30,260 bases of DNA from Aureococcus anophagefferens. Its lineage: Eukaryota; Sar; Pelagophyceae; Pelagomonadales; Pelagomonadaceae. Of this stretch, positions 18,660 to 28,500 are shown in pieces (position 1 is the first letter of the stretch; the number at the start of each line of letters is the position of its first letter). The translations under genes were made by a program, and so were the position numbers. Location: the NCBI RefSeq assembly GCF_000186865.1, contig NW_008705578.1, positions 1 through 30,260 on the forward strand, given 5' to 3'. The notes under the pieces are model-generated. The model worked only from the letters and a program-made list of their open reading frames with translations, was not told the origin of the DNA and made no database searches.

Positions 18660-19481
18660 TCAGGCGTCGGGGCTCGCGTCGGGGCCGGGCTCGCCGCCGC
18701 CGGCGGACTTGACGATGCGCCCGATGCGCTTGAGGAGCGACCCGGGCTGCTCGCCGAAGATGAGCTTCGAGAGCGGCTTGTCGAGCGACGCGTCCATGAG
18801 CCCGTTGCTGTGGTGCTCGGCGACGACGGTGCGTTTGCGGTCGGCGGCGCCCTCGTGCTCGGACTGCGTGATCGCGAGGCGGTGGTCGTTGTCGCGGATG
18901 ATTTCGACCTGCTTCTCCTTGTTCGTCTGGAAGCGGACGAGCGCCGGGTACTTCTTGTGGGAGGCCATCTGGAGGAGGTCCGGGTAGTCCTTGTAGTCCT
19001 CGGGCGTGATGCCGTGGCGGTCGGGCTTGTTCAGCTTCTCGCGCAGGGCCTCGTAGGCGGACTTCGCCGCGACGTAGCGCTGCTCCTCGACGTACTCGAA
19101 GCGCTGGTGGCCGGGCAGCGTCAGCGCCTTCGGGTGCGCGAGGTACTCGGTCGGCTTGACGCCCCACTCGTCCGGCAGGTCCTGGAGGTCGACGCGCGCG
19201 CGCTTGACCGCGAGCTCGGCCGCGAGCTCCACCAACGCGCGCGGCCGCTTGACGCCGCCCGTGACGCCGCCCGCGCCCGGCTCCGCGTCCGCGCCCGCGT
19301 CCGCGCCCGGCCCGAACGCCTCCTTCTCGAGCGCCGCGACCTTATTCGTGAAGACGTCGAGCGTGGCCAGGATCGTCTCGAGGCTGCCCCGCTCCTCGGG
19401 TGCCGCCTCGAGGAGCCGCTCGATGCGCGCGCGCAGGGCCAGGGGCTCGTCGTCGGTAGCTTGGGGCGTCGTCGAGGCCAT
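18660..19481 (-). CDS. Protein of unknown function, 273 residues
   Basis: The ATG at 19481 opens MASTTPQATDDEPLALRARI and the frame closes with TGA at 18660. I do not recognise a domain. Visible features are an N-terminal helical stretch (RIERLLEAAPEERGSLETIL, about residues 19-38), a Gly/Ala/Pro linker (about residues 60-76), a mixed charged middle (EEQRYVAAKSAYEALREKLN and DRHGITPEDYKDYPDLLQMA) and a C-terminal part with PLSKLIFGEQPGSLLKRIGR. The frame avoids stops, has balanced composition unlike its Arg-rich shadows, and starts next to a plausible shared promoter. It is probably real, intracellular and soluble. It is divergently oriented to the gene at 20006. Confidence 0.7.
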   Translation of the reverse strand: MASTTPQATDDEPLALRARIERLLEAAPEERGSLETILATLDVFTNKVAALEKEAFGPGADAGADAEPGAGGVTGGVKRPRALVELAAELAVKRARVDLQDLPDEWGVKPTEYLAHPKALTLPGHQRFEYVEEQRYVAAKSAYEALREKLNKPDRHGITPEDYKDYPDLLQMASHKKYPALVRFQTNKEKQVEIIRDNDHRLAITQSEHEGAADRKRTVVAEHHSNGLMDASLDKPLSKLIFGEQPGSLLKRIGRIVKSAGGGEPGPDASPDA

Positions 19482-20005
19482 GCTGATGAGGAGGGCGGAC
19501 TGTGTAGCGGGGTCGACGGCGGCGTCGCAGAGCGTCGAGGGCAGCCAAGGGTGGAAAACGTCGGCTCGTTTTTAACGTGGATCTCCTAGTTAGGCTATTG
19601 GCGCGCGGCCGCGGTGGAACTTGTCGCGGACGCCTGGGCGGCCTCTCCCAGCAGGCATGGCAGCGAGGTCGGCGGCGCGTGGCCACTCGTGCTGCGGCGA
19701 CGGTGACGGCGTCGCGTACCGATGTGTCGGACGCGTACCTGCCTGAAGGCCGGGCGCACCGGCGTCCGACGAAGTTCGTTGGGACTTGGCATCTGCGAGC
19801 GCCCGCGACATCTCCGCGACGCCGCCGACGCGACGTTGGACCTCGGCATCCGCGCGATGGGCGGCGTCGGCTACGTGCGCGCGCGCGCGTGCGAGAGCCC
19901 ATGAGAGAGGAACGTCGCTGCGCCGCCGGCGCGCCGCCGCCCCCGCCCGCCGCCGCGAACGCGCCGCGAACGACGCCCCCGCGCCAGGTCTCGAACACGA
20001 CGAAG
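19482..20005. promoter_or_regulatory. Divergent intergenic region between 18660-19481 (minus) and 20006-22175 (plus)
   Basis: This 524-bp stretch lies between two divergent start codons and should hold both promoters and 5' UTRs. Open frames here are Arg-rich and look non-coding. An in-frame upstream ATG at 19901 (MREERRCAAG) could extend the plus-strand gene by 35 residues. A local A/T dip occurs near 19565-19600. No specific motif was identified. Confidence 0.4.
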
Positions 20006-22175
20006 ATGCCGCTCCGCGTGAACACGGACACGGACCTCCATGCGAAGCTCCGCGGCATGACCGCGAACCTGCAGAAGGCGCACGGCACGATGCTCGAGGT
20101 CATCGGCCGGCCGTCGCCCGACAAGGAGAACGCGGGCGACGCGCCGCCCCCGCCGCCCCCGGCGACGCTCTTCTCGCCCTGCGTCACGACGACGGCGGAG
20201 TCGACGATGCGCGCGCCCGTCGTCGTCGAGACGCGGAAGGAGGAGCGGCCCACGGTCGCGGAGCCGGAGCCGGCGGTCGCGGAGGAGCCGGAGCCCGTCG
20301 TCGTCCGCCCCGCCGTCGCCGTGTCGCCCGCGCCCGCGCCGACGGTCTACCGCTCGGGCTGGAGCAACGCGGACCGCGCCGCGGACAGCGTCAAGCGCCA
20401 CACGTACTCCGCGGACTACAAGCAGGGCACGTTCCAGTTCCTGCCGTCGGCGGACGCGCCCAAGGTCAAGCTGGCGCCGAAGAAGGCCAAGGCCGCCGTC
20501 GAGGAGGAGGCCAAGGCCGCCGTCGAGGAGAAGCCCGCCGTCGTCGAGGCGGCGGCGCCCGCGGCCGAGGAGGAGACGAGCGTCGAGGAGGAGCGCGCGG
20601 CCGCGGAGGCCGTCGAGGCCGAGTACGAGGACGAGGTGCTGCCCGTCGAGTACGCCGAGGACGAGGCGCCGGAGCCCGAGTACGAGGACGAGGTCCTGCC
20701 CGTGGAGTACGCCGAGGACGAGGCCGCGGCGCCGGAGCCCGAGTACGAGGACGAGGTGCTGCCCGTCGAGTACTGCGCCGAGGACGAGGAGGACGACGAC
20801 GACGAAGAAGAAGACGACGACGACGACGACGAGCTGGACGAGGAGACGCTCATCTCGACGGTCGTCGCGGGCCACGAGACGCCCGCCAAGGCCGAGGCGT
20901 CCGACGAGGAGGACGAGGACGAGGAGGTCGAGGCGAACTGGGCCAAGGTCGCGCGGCGCCGGTCCGACGCGCGCGCGTCGCTCGGCGGCGCGTCGGAGAA
21001 GAAGGCGAAGCCGCGCGCGGCGGGCTGGGCCGCGGCGTGGGACGCGCTCCGCGCCGCGATGGAGAAGAACGAGCCCATCGGCGCGGCGGCCGAGGACCTC
21101 GCGTCGGACGGGTCGCGCGTGCTGAGCGACGACGAGAAGGAGGTCTTCTGCGACCTCATGGCGAAGCACGACTTCGGGAGCGACGCGGCCGCGCCCGAGG
21201 ACTTCCCCTCGCCGACGCACGCGTTCGAGTTCTGCGGCGACGTCGCGGCCCGCGCGGAACCAAAATCTTTGACCCGACTTCAATGTGATCGTATGCGGCC
21301 GTTTCGACGCGCGAGCTTCGGCCGTGCTTCGAGAACTCGAAGGGAGCCATCGATGCGTCCAAAAATCAGCCGAAACGACGTCGATTCGACCGGGCTCGAG
21401 AGTTTCGAAGTTTGGCCGGGACCCCCGGATTTCCCCGCAGGTCGCGGCGCTGGCCAAGGCGCCGCCGGCGCCGGTCGCCGCCGACGCGTCGGACCTCTTC
21501 GCGAGCCTCGACGCCGAGGAGCCCATCCTCGAGGAGCGGCCCGAGGACGTCGCGGCCGAGGCGGGCGACGACGCGCCGCGGCCCTCCGAGGAGACGGCCG
21601 CGTCGCAGCAGTCGCTCCGCCTCGCCGTCGTCAAGGCCATCCGCACGGTCGCCGCGGAGGAGCTGGAGTCGGAGGTGACCCAGTTCCACAAGGAGACGGG
21701 CCTCTACCGCATCGACTCCAAGGTCGTCGTCGCCGACGGCTCCGTCGTCTGCATGGCCGTCGAGCGCGACTTCGCGGACTTTGGCCGCTGCCGCGACGGC
21801 CTCCGGGGCAAGCTCGTCGAGGAGCCGGGGGGCAAGGCCCTCGCCGACGCGCTCCTGGGCAAGGTGCCGAAGAAGCGCATGAAGTCGCTCCTCAAGGCGC
21901 GCGCGCGCGACTTCGCCAAGGGCGCGCAGAAGGGCGAGATGAAGTGGCAGCTCAAGCAGCGGCCCAAGCTCGACGACTGGCTCGCGACGGCCGTCGACCT
22001 CGTCGTCAAGATCAAGCAGACCGACGTCGTCAAGCGCTCCAAGTTCTCCTTCTGCGGCGGCTTCGACCACTACGAGATCGAGGACTACCTCAAGTGCTTC
22101 CTCCTCCAGGGCGCCTTCTTCACGGGCATCCACACGAACAAGGCCAAGTGCGCCGGCGGGAAGATGTCGGTGTAG
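20006..22175 (+). CDS. Acidic protein of unknown function with a repeat region and conserved-looking C-terminal domain
   Basis: Exons 20006-21241 and 21441-22175, 656 residues. The ATG at 20006 (MPLRVNTDTDLHAKLRGMTA) is preferred; 19901 is the alternative. The N-terminus carries RPSPDKENAGD, which includes a KEN-box-like triplet. A central acidic region has three copies of EYEDEVLPVEY (20621-20773) followed by a long Asp/Glu run (about 20780-20845). After it lies a helical part (WAAAWDALRAAMEKNEPIG). The second exon encodes a folded-looking domain: ETGLYRIDSKVVVADGSVVC, KKRMKSLLKARARDFAKG, FSFCGGFDHYEIEDYLKCFL. I do not recognise the family. No signal peptide or membrane segment is seen. The join at the introner is phase 0 and restores GDVAALAKAPP. 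Confidence 0.82.
20621..20773 (+). repeat. Three-copy acidic repeat (EYEDEVLPVEY)
   Basis: Units start at 20621, 20678 and 20741 (spacing 57 and 63 bp) and code EYEDEVLPVEY-(A/CA)EDE-A-PEP. The DNA copies are almost identical, which points to recent duplication. They lead into an Asp/Glu homopolymer tract built of GAC and GAA/GAG codons. Confidence 0.88.
21242..21448 (+). mobile_element. Introner element forming an intron, TSD-derived GT donor, perfect 8-bp TSD
   Basis: Intron 21242-21440 (199 bp). The TSD GTCGCGGC is exact at 21242-21249 and 21441-21448; the element is 21250-21440 (191 bp). The first TSD copy supplies the GT donor and the element end (TTCCCCGCAG) supplies the AG. Splicing therefore restores the pre-insertion exon exactly (GGCGAC|GTCGCGGCGCTGGCC, coding G-D-V-A-A-L-A). 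The element start CCGCGCGGAACCAAAATC aligns with CCGTGTGGAATTCAAATC of the SIN3 copy, followed by the shared CCCGACTTCAATGTGATCG. It is the clearest example in the window of an intron created by insertion. Confidence 0.95.
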
Positions 22176-22277
22176 AGCGGGAGGGGGCGTCGCCGCGCCC
22201 GTAAGCCTGTGCTCTCGCGCCCTCCCCCGGCGCCGCGCGGACGACGGGGTCGAGATGCACGGGGTGCTAATACATGC

Positions 22278-23534
22278 TTACGGGGACCATCCGTCAAGTT
22301 CGTGCGTAAACACATGGCCCGGACCATACTGTTGGGCATAGTCCGCATCGATATGAAAGACGAGCGAGCCGGCGCCGCCCGTATAATCATCGAACGCGAG
22401 CACGCTTGGCGGCGCGTCCTCGATGGCCCCAAATTCCACATCGCCAGCGGCATCCTCGATCACCTTGAGTTGCGATTGCGCGCGGCTGCGACTCTGCGAC
22501 GACGCGGAATTCCAGGTGTCGTTGTTCGACAGGTGCGCGGAGGCGCTCCGACCGTGGCCCGGACAAAACTGGAAAACTCGAATGCCCTCGGGGCTGACCT
22601 TGGCCAAGGTCCACAGCAGCAAGGCTCCATCTCGGCACTTCGGTACGCCAATGCCTTCCTCAAAGAGCCGACCGAGCTCGTATGCGGCTAAGCCGTCCGT
22701 CCCGCCACGATCTGAGTATTGCAGTACTCCAGTCAATTCTCCGCACGCTCTGTAGAGGGACAGCGCTGCAAGACGTGCGTGGTCGTCGTCGTCCTCGCCG
22801 GCCACCGCGAGAGCCGCGTGGCAGAGTCCCAATGCGTAGTGAGAATGGTCGATATCATTTGGGTCCTCCGCCCGGTAATCCGCGACGGCAGCTCGCTTGA
22901 TCAACTGAATCGCGCGGCGCGCATCGGCCGGCGTCGCGTCCTCAGAGTAACGCACCAATTCCCCGAGGATGCGCATAGAATAGTGAATAGGGTCGAAATC
23001 ATGGTCGAGCAGAATAGTGAATTGGGGGCGTGCGCGCCCAATCGCGATCTCGAGATGACCGCGGGCAATCGCGCACGACCGAGCGACGCCGAGGCCGTCG
23101 CGGTAGAGGATCGCGAGCTGGAAGCGCGCGCAGTCGCACGCCGCCGTCGCATCCGAGAAGATGTGACAAGGGAAGGCGTCCGTCGGGAACGTCTCGTAGG
23201 CCAGGGCTAAGTGCAGGGCGCGGGCCGCGAGCGCCGGAGACGGGCGCGGCGTTTCAGATCGGTTTGATCCGTATCCGCCCTCGGCGAGCGCCGCGCCAAA
23301 TACCACCAATGCCTCGATGTTGCGGGTCGCCGTCGCCATCGCGACGATCTTGTACGCATCGAATCTATTTTCTTGCGCGACCACCTTGTTCAAATCGACG
23401 AGCGAAACACTGGGTCGAAGCGCCGCCAACGATTTGTTCGCTGCTAAAGCGGGCCAGATCTCCCAGAAGCGGAGGCACGGGAGCAAATAGGACGTCCAGA
23501 CCACCGTGGGAAGTTCGTCGAGGCGAGGGGGCAT
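22278..23534 (-). CDS. Sel1-repeat-like protein
   Basis: Single exon, 418 residues, ATG at 23534, TAA at 22278. The N-terminus (LDELPTVVWTSYLLPCLRFW, then EIWPALAANKSLAAL) resembles an F-box-like or leading helical segment, as seen in many algal Sel1 proteins. Sel1/TPR-like helical repeats follow: CDCARFQLAILYRDGLGVAR, HYALGLCHAALAVAGEDDDD, AAYELGRLFEEGIGVPKCRD, the last with the typical A-x-x-x-L-G-x-x-Y/F-x-x-G-x-G-V pattern. The C-terminal 100 residues have no recognised domain. Base composition is visibly less GC-rich than in the SIN3 or PP2C genes. The role is probably protein-protein interaction. Confidence 0.82.
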   Translation of the reverse strand: MPPRLDELPTVVWTSYLLPCLRFWEIWPALAANKSLAALRPSVSLVDLNKVVAQENRFDAYKIVAMATATRNIEALVVFGAALAEGGYGSNRSETPRPSPALAARALHLALAYETFPTDAFPCHIFSDATAACDCARFQLAILYRDGLGVARSCAIARGHLEIAIGRARPQFTILLDHDFDPIHYSMRILGELVRYSEDATPADARRAIQLIKRAAVADYRAEDPNDIDHSHYALGLCHAALAVAGEDDDDHARLAALSLYRACGELTGVLQYSDRGGTDGLAAYELGRLFEEGIGVPKCRDGALLLWTLAKVSPEGIRVFQFCPGHGRSASAHLSNNDTWNSASSQSRSRAQSQLKVIEDAAGDVEFGAIEDAPPSVLAFDDYTGGAGSLVFHIDADYAQQYGPGHVFTHELDGWSP

Positions 23535-24211
23535 TGTGCGCGCGCGGCCGGGTCGCGAGGGTCGCGACGGGCGCTCTTGCCACAGTGACTCGCTCTTATG
23601 GCTGCGCCGCGGAAGTCAATGAACGCCTCTTGAAACAGTTCCAAATTCAACCATAGGCGTAGGACCCCCCAATAGAAGTATTATTTATTATTCTGAGGCG
23701 GGACGCGTTACTACTCTGTACGTAGACCGCGCGCGCGCGTGGTCCGGTGAACTTCAATTTGGTTCGACCCTAGGCAAAATCGGTCGAATATATCATACTG
23801 AGTCAACCACGGCTCGTTAAATTGTATAATCGCATCGATTCCGACGTGTTTCAGGCGCGGGTCGCGGGTTCGGGCCGGGGAAACGTAGAGAGGCAACTTC
23901 AACATTGCACTGATCGTGCAAACTTTTTGACCCAGGACTATTCGGATTTTATTTTGAATTCGGCACTGCGCCTCAATGAGCTCTGGGCCGCACTGCTAGG
24001 AGGCCTGCTAGGCCGTCCAATCTCGTGAGACAATTCACGCGTCTGAAGTTTATCACAATGTTTGCGCGCGGGGGGAGGGAGATGCGGTGGGCACGCGGAC
24101 TCGGTCGCGAAGGTGACTGGTGGCGAGGACGCGCCGCGGGATGCGCGGGCCGGCTCCGGAACCTGGTCGTCGTTCGGCAGGCCGCGTGGTCGATCGGCAG
24201 GCCGTCTACAT
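23535..24211. other. Intergenic region, A/T-richer, no gene seen
   Basis: These 677 bp lie between the Sel1-like gene start and the stop of the upstream same-strand small gene. They should hold the Sel1 gene promoter. They include an A/T-rich patch (about 23670-23695), a CG-alternating run (about 23729-23741) and several TTCAA-type motifs, but no alignable introner copy and no convincing ORF. Confidence 0.45.
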
Positions 24212-24781
24212 TCACTCGGCGCGCGCGCGCTTGCGCGCGCGCTTCAACGCGCGAAACACATCCTCGATTTGATCGCACGCCCCGGCCTTTTCGCGGTTCT
24301 CCTCGGCCTTCGAGCGGTTCTCGCGGACCTGCTTCTCGAGCTCCGCGATCGTGGCCTTGTCCTTGATGCGCTCGGCCTCGAGCGCCTTGACCTTGTCCTG
24401 GAGGCTGCCAACCTCGTCGAGGAGGCACTGGACCGGGTACACGGAGACGGGCGACGGGCTCGGGCTCGGGCTCGTCTCCGACGTAGAATCGTCGCGCGGC
24501 GCGCCGGGGGCGTTGCGCGGGAGGAAGGGGATGCGCTTCGGCGGGGCGCCCTCCTGCTCGGCGTCCGAGTCAGCAACCGTGATCGCGTCGCGCATCAGCT
24601 CCGCGTCGCGGGCCTTCGCGGAACGCGAGCCCGTGATGACGCAGTCGCCCTCCGGCTCCTTCGACGCCGCGGGCGGCGGCCCGCGAAGGATGCGACAGTC
24701 AGCGGGTGGCGCCGCGTCCACGCGCCGCACGGGCCGAACCCCGCGTCCCGCGGCGAGGAGGGCCGCCATGGTGTTCTGCAT
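24212..24781 (-). CDS. Small coiled-coil protein with a DCVITGS-type motif
   Basis: The ATG at 24781 (MQNTMAALLAAGRGVRPVRR) gives 189 residues; the ATG at 24769, in an ideal ACCATGG context, would give 185. Residues about 45-80 carry GDCVITGSRSAKARDAEL followed by ITVADSDAEQEGAPPKR. This is alignable with DCVSTGSQSQEERDAEL...IAVDESDAEEG in the TPR protein at 6476-7783. The C-terminal half is a predicted coiled coil with heptads (LLDEVGSLQDKVKALEAER, ATIAELEKQVRENRSKAEEN) and ends in a basic tail (RALKRARKRARAE). The acidic-hydrophobic motif resembles SUMO-interaction motifs, which is only inference. Function unknown; the basic tail suggests nuclear location. Confidence 0.72.
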   Translation of the reverse strand: MQNTMAALLAAGRGVRPVRRVDAAPPADCRILRGPPPAASKEPEGDCVITGSRSAKARDAELMRDAITVADSDAEQEGAPPKRIPFLPRNAPGAPRDDSTSETSPSPSPSPVSVYPVQCLLDEVGSLQDKVKALEAERIKDKATIAELEKQVRENRSKAEENREKAGACDQIEDVFRALKRARKRARAE

Positions 24782-25503
24782 ACGCTCTGGTGCACACTTC
24801 AGTCGCGACGATGATTCCACGGAATCGCGTTTTTCGCCGCAGTCACTTGGCGAAGGCGAGGGAGTCCTCCCGAGGGACAGGTCTGCCGCTAGCAACTCCG
24901 AGGCAGCGACGCGCTCAAGGTTCGTGCGAAAGCGTGTCTTAGTCTAGTGCGCGCGATTGTCCTACAGGGTGATGGCGCGGCGTCGCGTAGCCGGTCCGCG
25001 GGCGAGAACTCGTCCTCCTCGTCGCGGGCTGGCCGCGCGGTGCGCAGCATCATTGGGGTTGGGGTTCTTTGGTGCCTGCTTCAGAGCGCTCGGGAGCCGT
25101 TCCCTCCCTTGCGACTTTAAAGCTGGCATGCTCGCGTTGCTTCCTCTCTCAGAGCCTCGTCCGCTCGTCGTTCGGATGCCGCGCGAGCGGTCTTTGGTAT
25201 CTTGTCTTTTCCGTGGCTTGACGCCACGAGGAACGCAAATTCGGAGCCGTTCCCTCCTCGTTAGCGTCCGCAAAGCCACCGCACAGCTGCCGCAGGGACT
25301 GACTTGGAGAGCGTCCGTCCTTCGTCGGTCAATGCGGCGTGTGCGCGGCGGGGGTCTTGTAGTCTTTTCCGTAGGCTTCGCTACGACGAACGCCAGGGCG
25401 TCCGCGGGGCCGCCGCGCACAGGTGCGCGGCGGCGGGTCTTGGGGTCTTAACAGGGCACGTGCAGCCCTGCTCTTTGTGTGTAACGTAGCTCGAGCCGCG
25501 TTT
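24782..25503. other. Intergenic region with a diverged tandem duplication
   Basis: The 722 bp run between the small coiled-coil gene and the stop of the EF-hand/5'-nucleotidase-like gene. A plus-strand open frame at 24957-25451 exists but has no recognisable protein features. Two diverged copies of about 150-158 bp are visible: GGAGCCGTTCCCTCC at 25093 and again at 25243, and GTCTTTTCCGT near 25204 and 25362, each followed by an ACGA(G/C)GAACGC tract. At 25491-25508 the sequence CGCGTTTTTAGAAACGCG can form a 7-bp hairpin overlapping the stop of the next gene. Confidence 0.45.
25091..25395. repeat. Imperfect tandem duplication, about 150-158 bp per copy
   Basis: Copy 1 runs from about 25091 to 25240 and copy 2 from about 25243 to 25395. 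Shared landmarks are GGAGCCGTTCCCTCC at the start, GAGC..(C/T)CGTCC..TCGTCG in the middle, and GTCTTTTCCGT..GCTT..CTACGA/CCACGA near the end. Divergence and indels are substantial, so the copies are old. No function can be assigned. Confidence 0.5.
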
Positions 25504-28500
25504 TTAGAAACGCGTCTGGTCCTTCGTCAGCTCGAGCGACTTGCGAGCTAATTCGATTGCCCGCCTGTGTGGAATTCAAATATTCAACTCGACTTCAATG
25601 TGATTATATGCGACAGTTTCGACGCAAGCCCTTCGGCTGTGCTTCGAGAACTCGACGAGAGCAATCGATTCGTCCAAAAATCAGCCGAATCGACTTCGAT
25701 TTGATCGAGCTAGAGAATTCTGAAGTTTGGTCACAACCACCCAAACCAGTCGTTGAATTCCACACAGTTGCGGACGTCGACGCAGAAAGGCTATCGATAC
25801 CATCGGGTAAACCGATGGGGTCCCGCAAGTAGTTGCCGAGCCCCCCCACCAGGCGGACGGGCGAGCCTCTGTTTTCTAAACCGCTCGCATTCAATGAAGC
25901 ATTCAACGGTTCGAGCGGCGCGAGCAAGTCCGTGGCCTGATAGCCACGCCTTTGTGGCGACGGCGACCGAGGCGCCGTGATCGGCTGGCTGTAATACTTG
26001 GGCGCAGTCACCTTGGGAGTGCGAGGGCCGACAGGCGGCGGCAGGGCAACGATGGTGCGCGTCGGCGCCGCCGGTAACGTCGCTGACGTCGGAGGCGAGA
26101 GCTCCGGCAAGCGCGTGGGCGACTTGCGCTCCTTCTCTTCGGCCCCGTCTTCCACGAGGATCCGCGCGGAGGCCTGGGACACGACGTAGCCGCCCTTCTT
26201 CGGCTTCAAGCACATGCTCTTCCGGAGCCGCGTGTGGACGGGCTCGGCCAATGCGCAAGTGAATGATCTATTCGCGGGCACGTGGTTTTGGAGATCGTTG
26301 AATAGGCACGCGAGCAGCGTGACCATGGGGGTCGTCTCCTGGGCACTCTTGACGATCTGGGCGGCGCCGTGCGGAGCCTTGGACCCGAGGAAGGCCCGCC
26401 GACCAAATCGCGCCGTCGTGACGACGCGGTACGTCCTCGATTTCAATATTGGCCGCCCATTGTATATCATGCCATCTTCCTTCTTGATCCGTCGTCCGGG
26501 ACGTTGTTCCGGGTTGAAAACGATCTTCAGCGCAGAGTTCACGTGGGCGAAGTCGTCGCTTAGGTTCGGATACCTCGCGAGCGCGAGCTCCAGGGCCACC
26601 CTTATTTGCAGACCTGTAGCGTCGAGGACCAAGAGCCCCGGGCCGTCGCAGGCTGCAGCGGCGATGTCGTCGTCGTCCGACTTCTTGAAAGGTTCGACGT
26701 AGACGCCGCCGCCCGAGCGGCCGTTGTCGATTTTCACGGGCCCGGGCGGCACGACCGCGCGGCCATCGTCATTTTCGAAGGGCGCGAGCGCGAGCAGCTC
26801 TCCGAAGCTCAGAGGCTTTTTTGCCGGAACCTCTCCGATCGAACGGAGGCATCGCCCGTCCAAGATCGCAATATCCGCCCGATAAGCAGCCGCTGCCAAG
26901 TCTGCAGCGAGGTCCGCGGCAGACCCGCCCGCCGCCATGCGTCGGCCGGAGCTAATTGTTCGGCCGCCTCGCAGGGCTTCGGCAGAAGCATCAAACGGGA
27001 CGTCGAACGACGCCGCCGCGGGCTGCGTGAGAGCTTTAGCGACAGCGCGGTGCGCCACAACCGCCAGCCGTCCAACGCTGTCGATGGCGCGCGAGCCGGG
27101 AGCGCACGAGACCGCTGTCAATGAAGCATGGCTCAGCATCCGGCCAGGGTCCGGCAGTGAGATTTCAAATTTCAGGAGACAAGAAAGGTTCGTCGGAGCC
27201 CTGACGCAAAAGCAATTCCGGCCGGCGCCAACCTCATACTTCGTCGCTCCCGGGGCTCCGCCGCGAGGGCCAGAGACGATGATAACATCCGCCGCGCCTC
27301 CGCAAGCGTGCGCTAGCACTGAGCCGCGGTCGCCCGGACCGTGGCCGCCGCCGATGGCCGCGAGACAGATGACAATCTCAGCTCCTTTCTGCCGCAACTC
27401 GGCGCCCAAGCGCTGGATAGCGCGGGCTTCCGGTTCCACGCGCACTTGGGTGCCTGCGAGGGAATTCGATCTCGCGCGCGGAACGACGGCCGTCGCGGAC
27501 GCGGGAACGCGCTGTAGCCCTTTCCAGTGGAGAAGCCCGTGCCCGTCGCGATCTCCACGGTGGCCGTGTCCGCGAGACTCTTTTCGGAGCTCACCGCGAT
27601 CAATCCGATCCGTCGGCCCGCCCAATGGACGATGCGCGACGCTTGCGTGCCCTTCAGCGGCTCGCCCGTCCGCGCCTCGACGACGTTGGAGAGCAACAGG
27701 GGAAAGTTCAGCGAAGCAGCGACGCGCTCCAGATTCTGCACCCCATGGTCGAAGTCGGACGGGCCGACGCCGCCGCTGTAGACGCCCAGCGCGTTCAGCG
27801 TCGGAACGAGATGGTCTCCCTTCGTGACCGTTCCTTCGAAACTCGAGCCTACGAAGCATGACGCATTAAGATTTCTCATTGTTTTCCCAGCCCAAATCTC
27901 TCGAAATCACGGCCACAGGAGACGCTGGCTCGCGAACCGAAGGAATTCCCCGTGAAGAGCACGAGAGGCTCGCGCCCGTCGCATTTGTTCCTCTCGTCCT
28001 CGATGGCGGCGCACAGACGAGCGCCCGCTCCCGAGACCTTCCTTTTCTTGCCGCTCGAGCCTGAGCAAGCATGGTTTAAAACGCCGTCGCGGCCACGGGA
28101 CGCGAAGACCTCTATAAAATGGGACGCGGGGTACGAACGCATCACGCCGTTCAAACCCCCAGACAGGTCTCCGAACAAGAATAGCGGCAGTCCCGTGCCG
28201 CCGCCACTCAAGAGCTTTTCTTCGCGTAACTCCCCGAGCTTCTTCAACTTGTTCGCCAGCGCGGTCTCGATGGCGGCCTCCCACTCCGCGGCGTCGATCT
28301 CGCCGTCGCGCGACGTGTCCAAATCTTCGAGCGCCTGCGCGAGCCGTGCGGGGACCAGCAGGTACTGGAGATTCTCGTTGCCGCAGGTCCGCAAAAAGTC
28401 GATGACCTTCTGGTCCGTCTGGACGGCCGTCACGATCTCGTGCTTGTCGAGGGAGCCGGACTCGTCGACGTCGATCATGTCGAAGACCTCGCGCGCGGCG

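Noticed and set aside
23729..23741. CG-alternating run as a functional Z-DNA site
   Set aside because: Such runs are common in DNA of this composition (also near 24220-24242) and nothing else marks the site.
23822..24028. 68-codon plus-strand ORF with a hydrophobic C-terminus
   Set aside because: It is short, with no start context, domain or conserved neighbour; it lies in an A/T-richer gap where chance ORFs of this size are possible.
24782..24830. Possible introner remnant upstream of the small coiled-coil gene (GTGGAATCATCGTCG and GAAGTGTG)
   Set aside because: Only about 30-40 bp resemble the introner end, there is no second end or TSD, and the match is within what chance allows.
24957..25451. 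164-codon plus-strand ORF
   Set aside because: It has a near-random Arg/Ser/Leu composition, and the tandem copies inside it are out of register with each other because of indels, so selection for this frame is unlikely.
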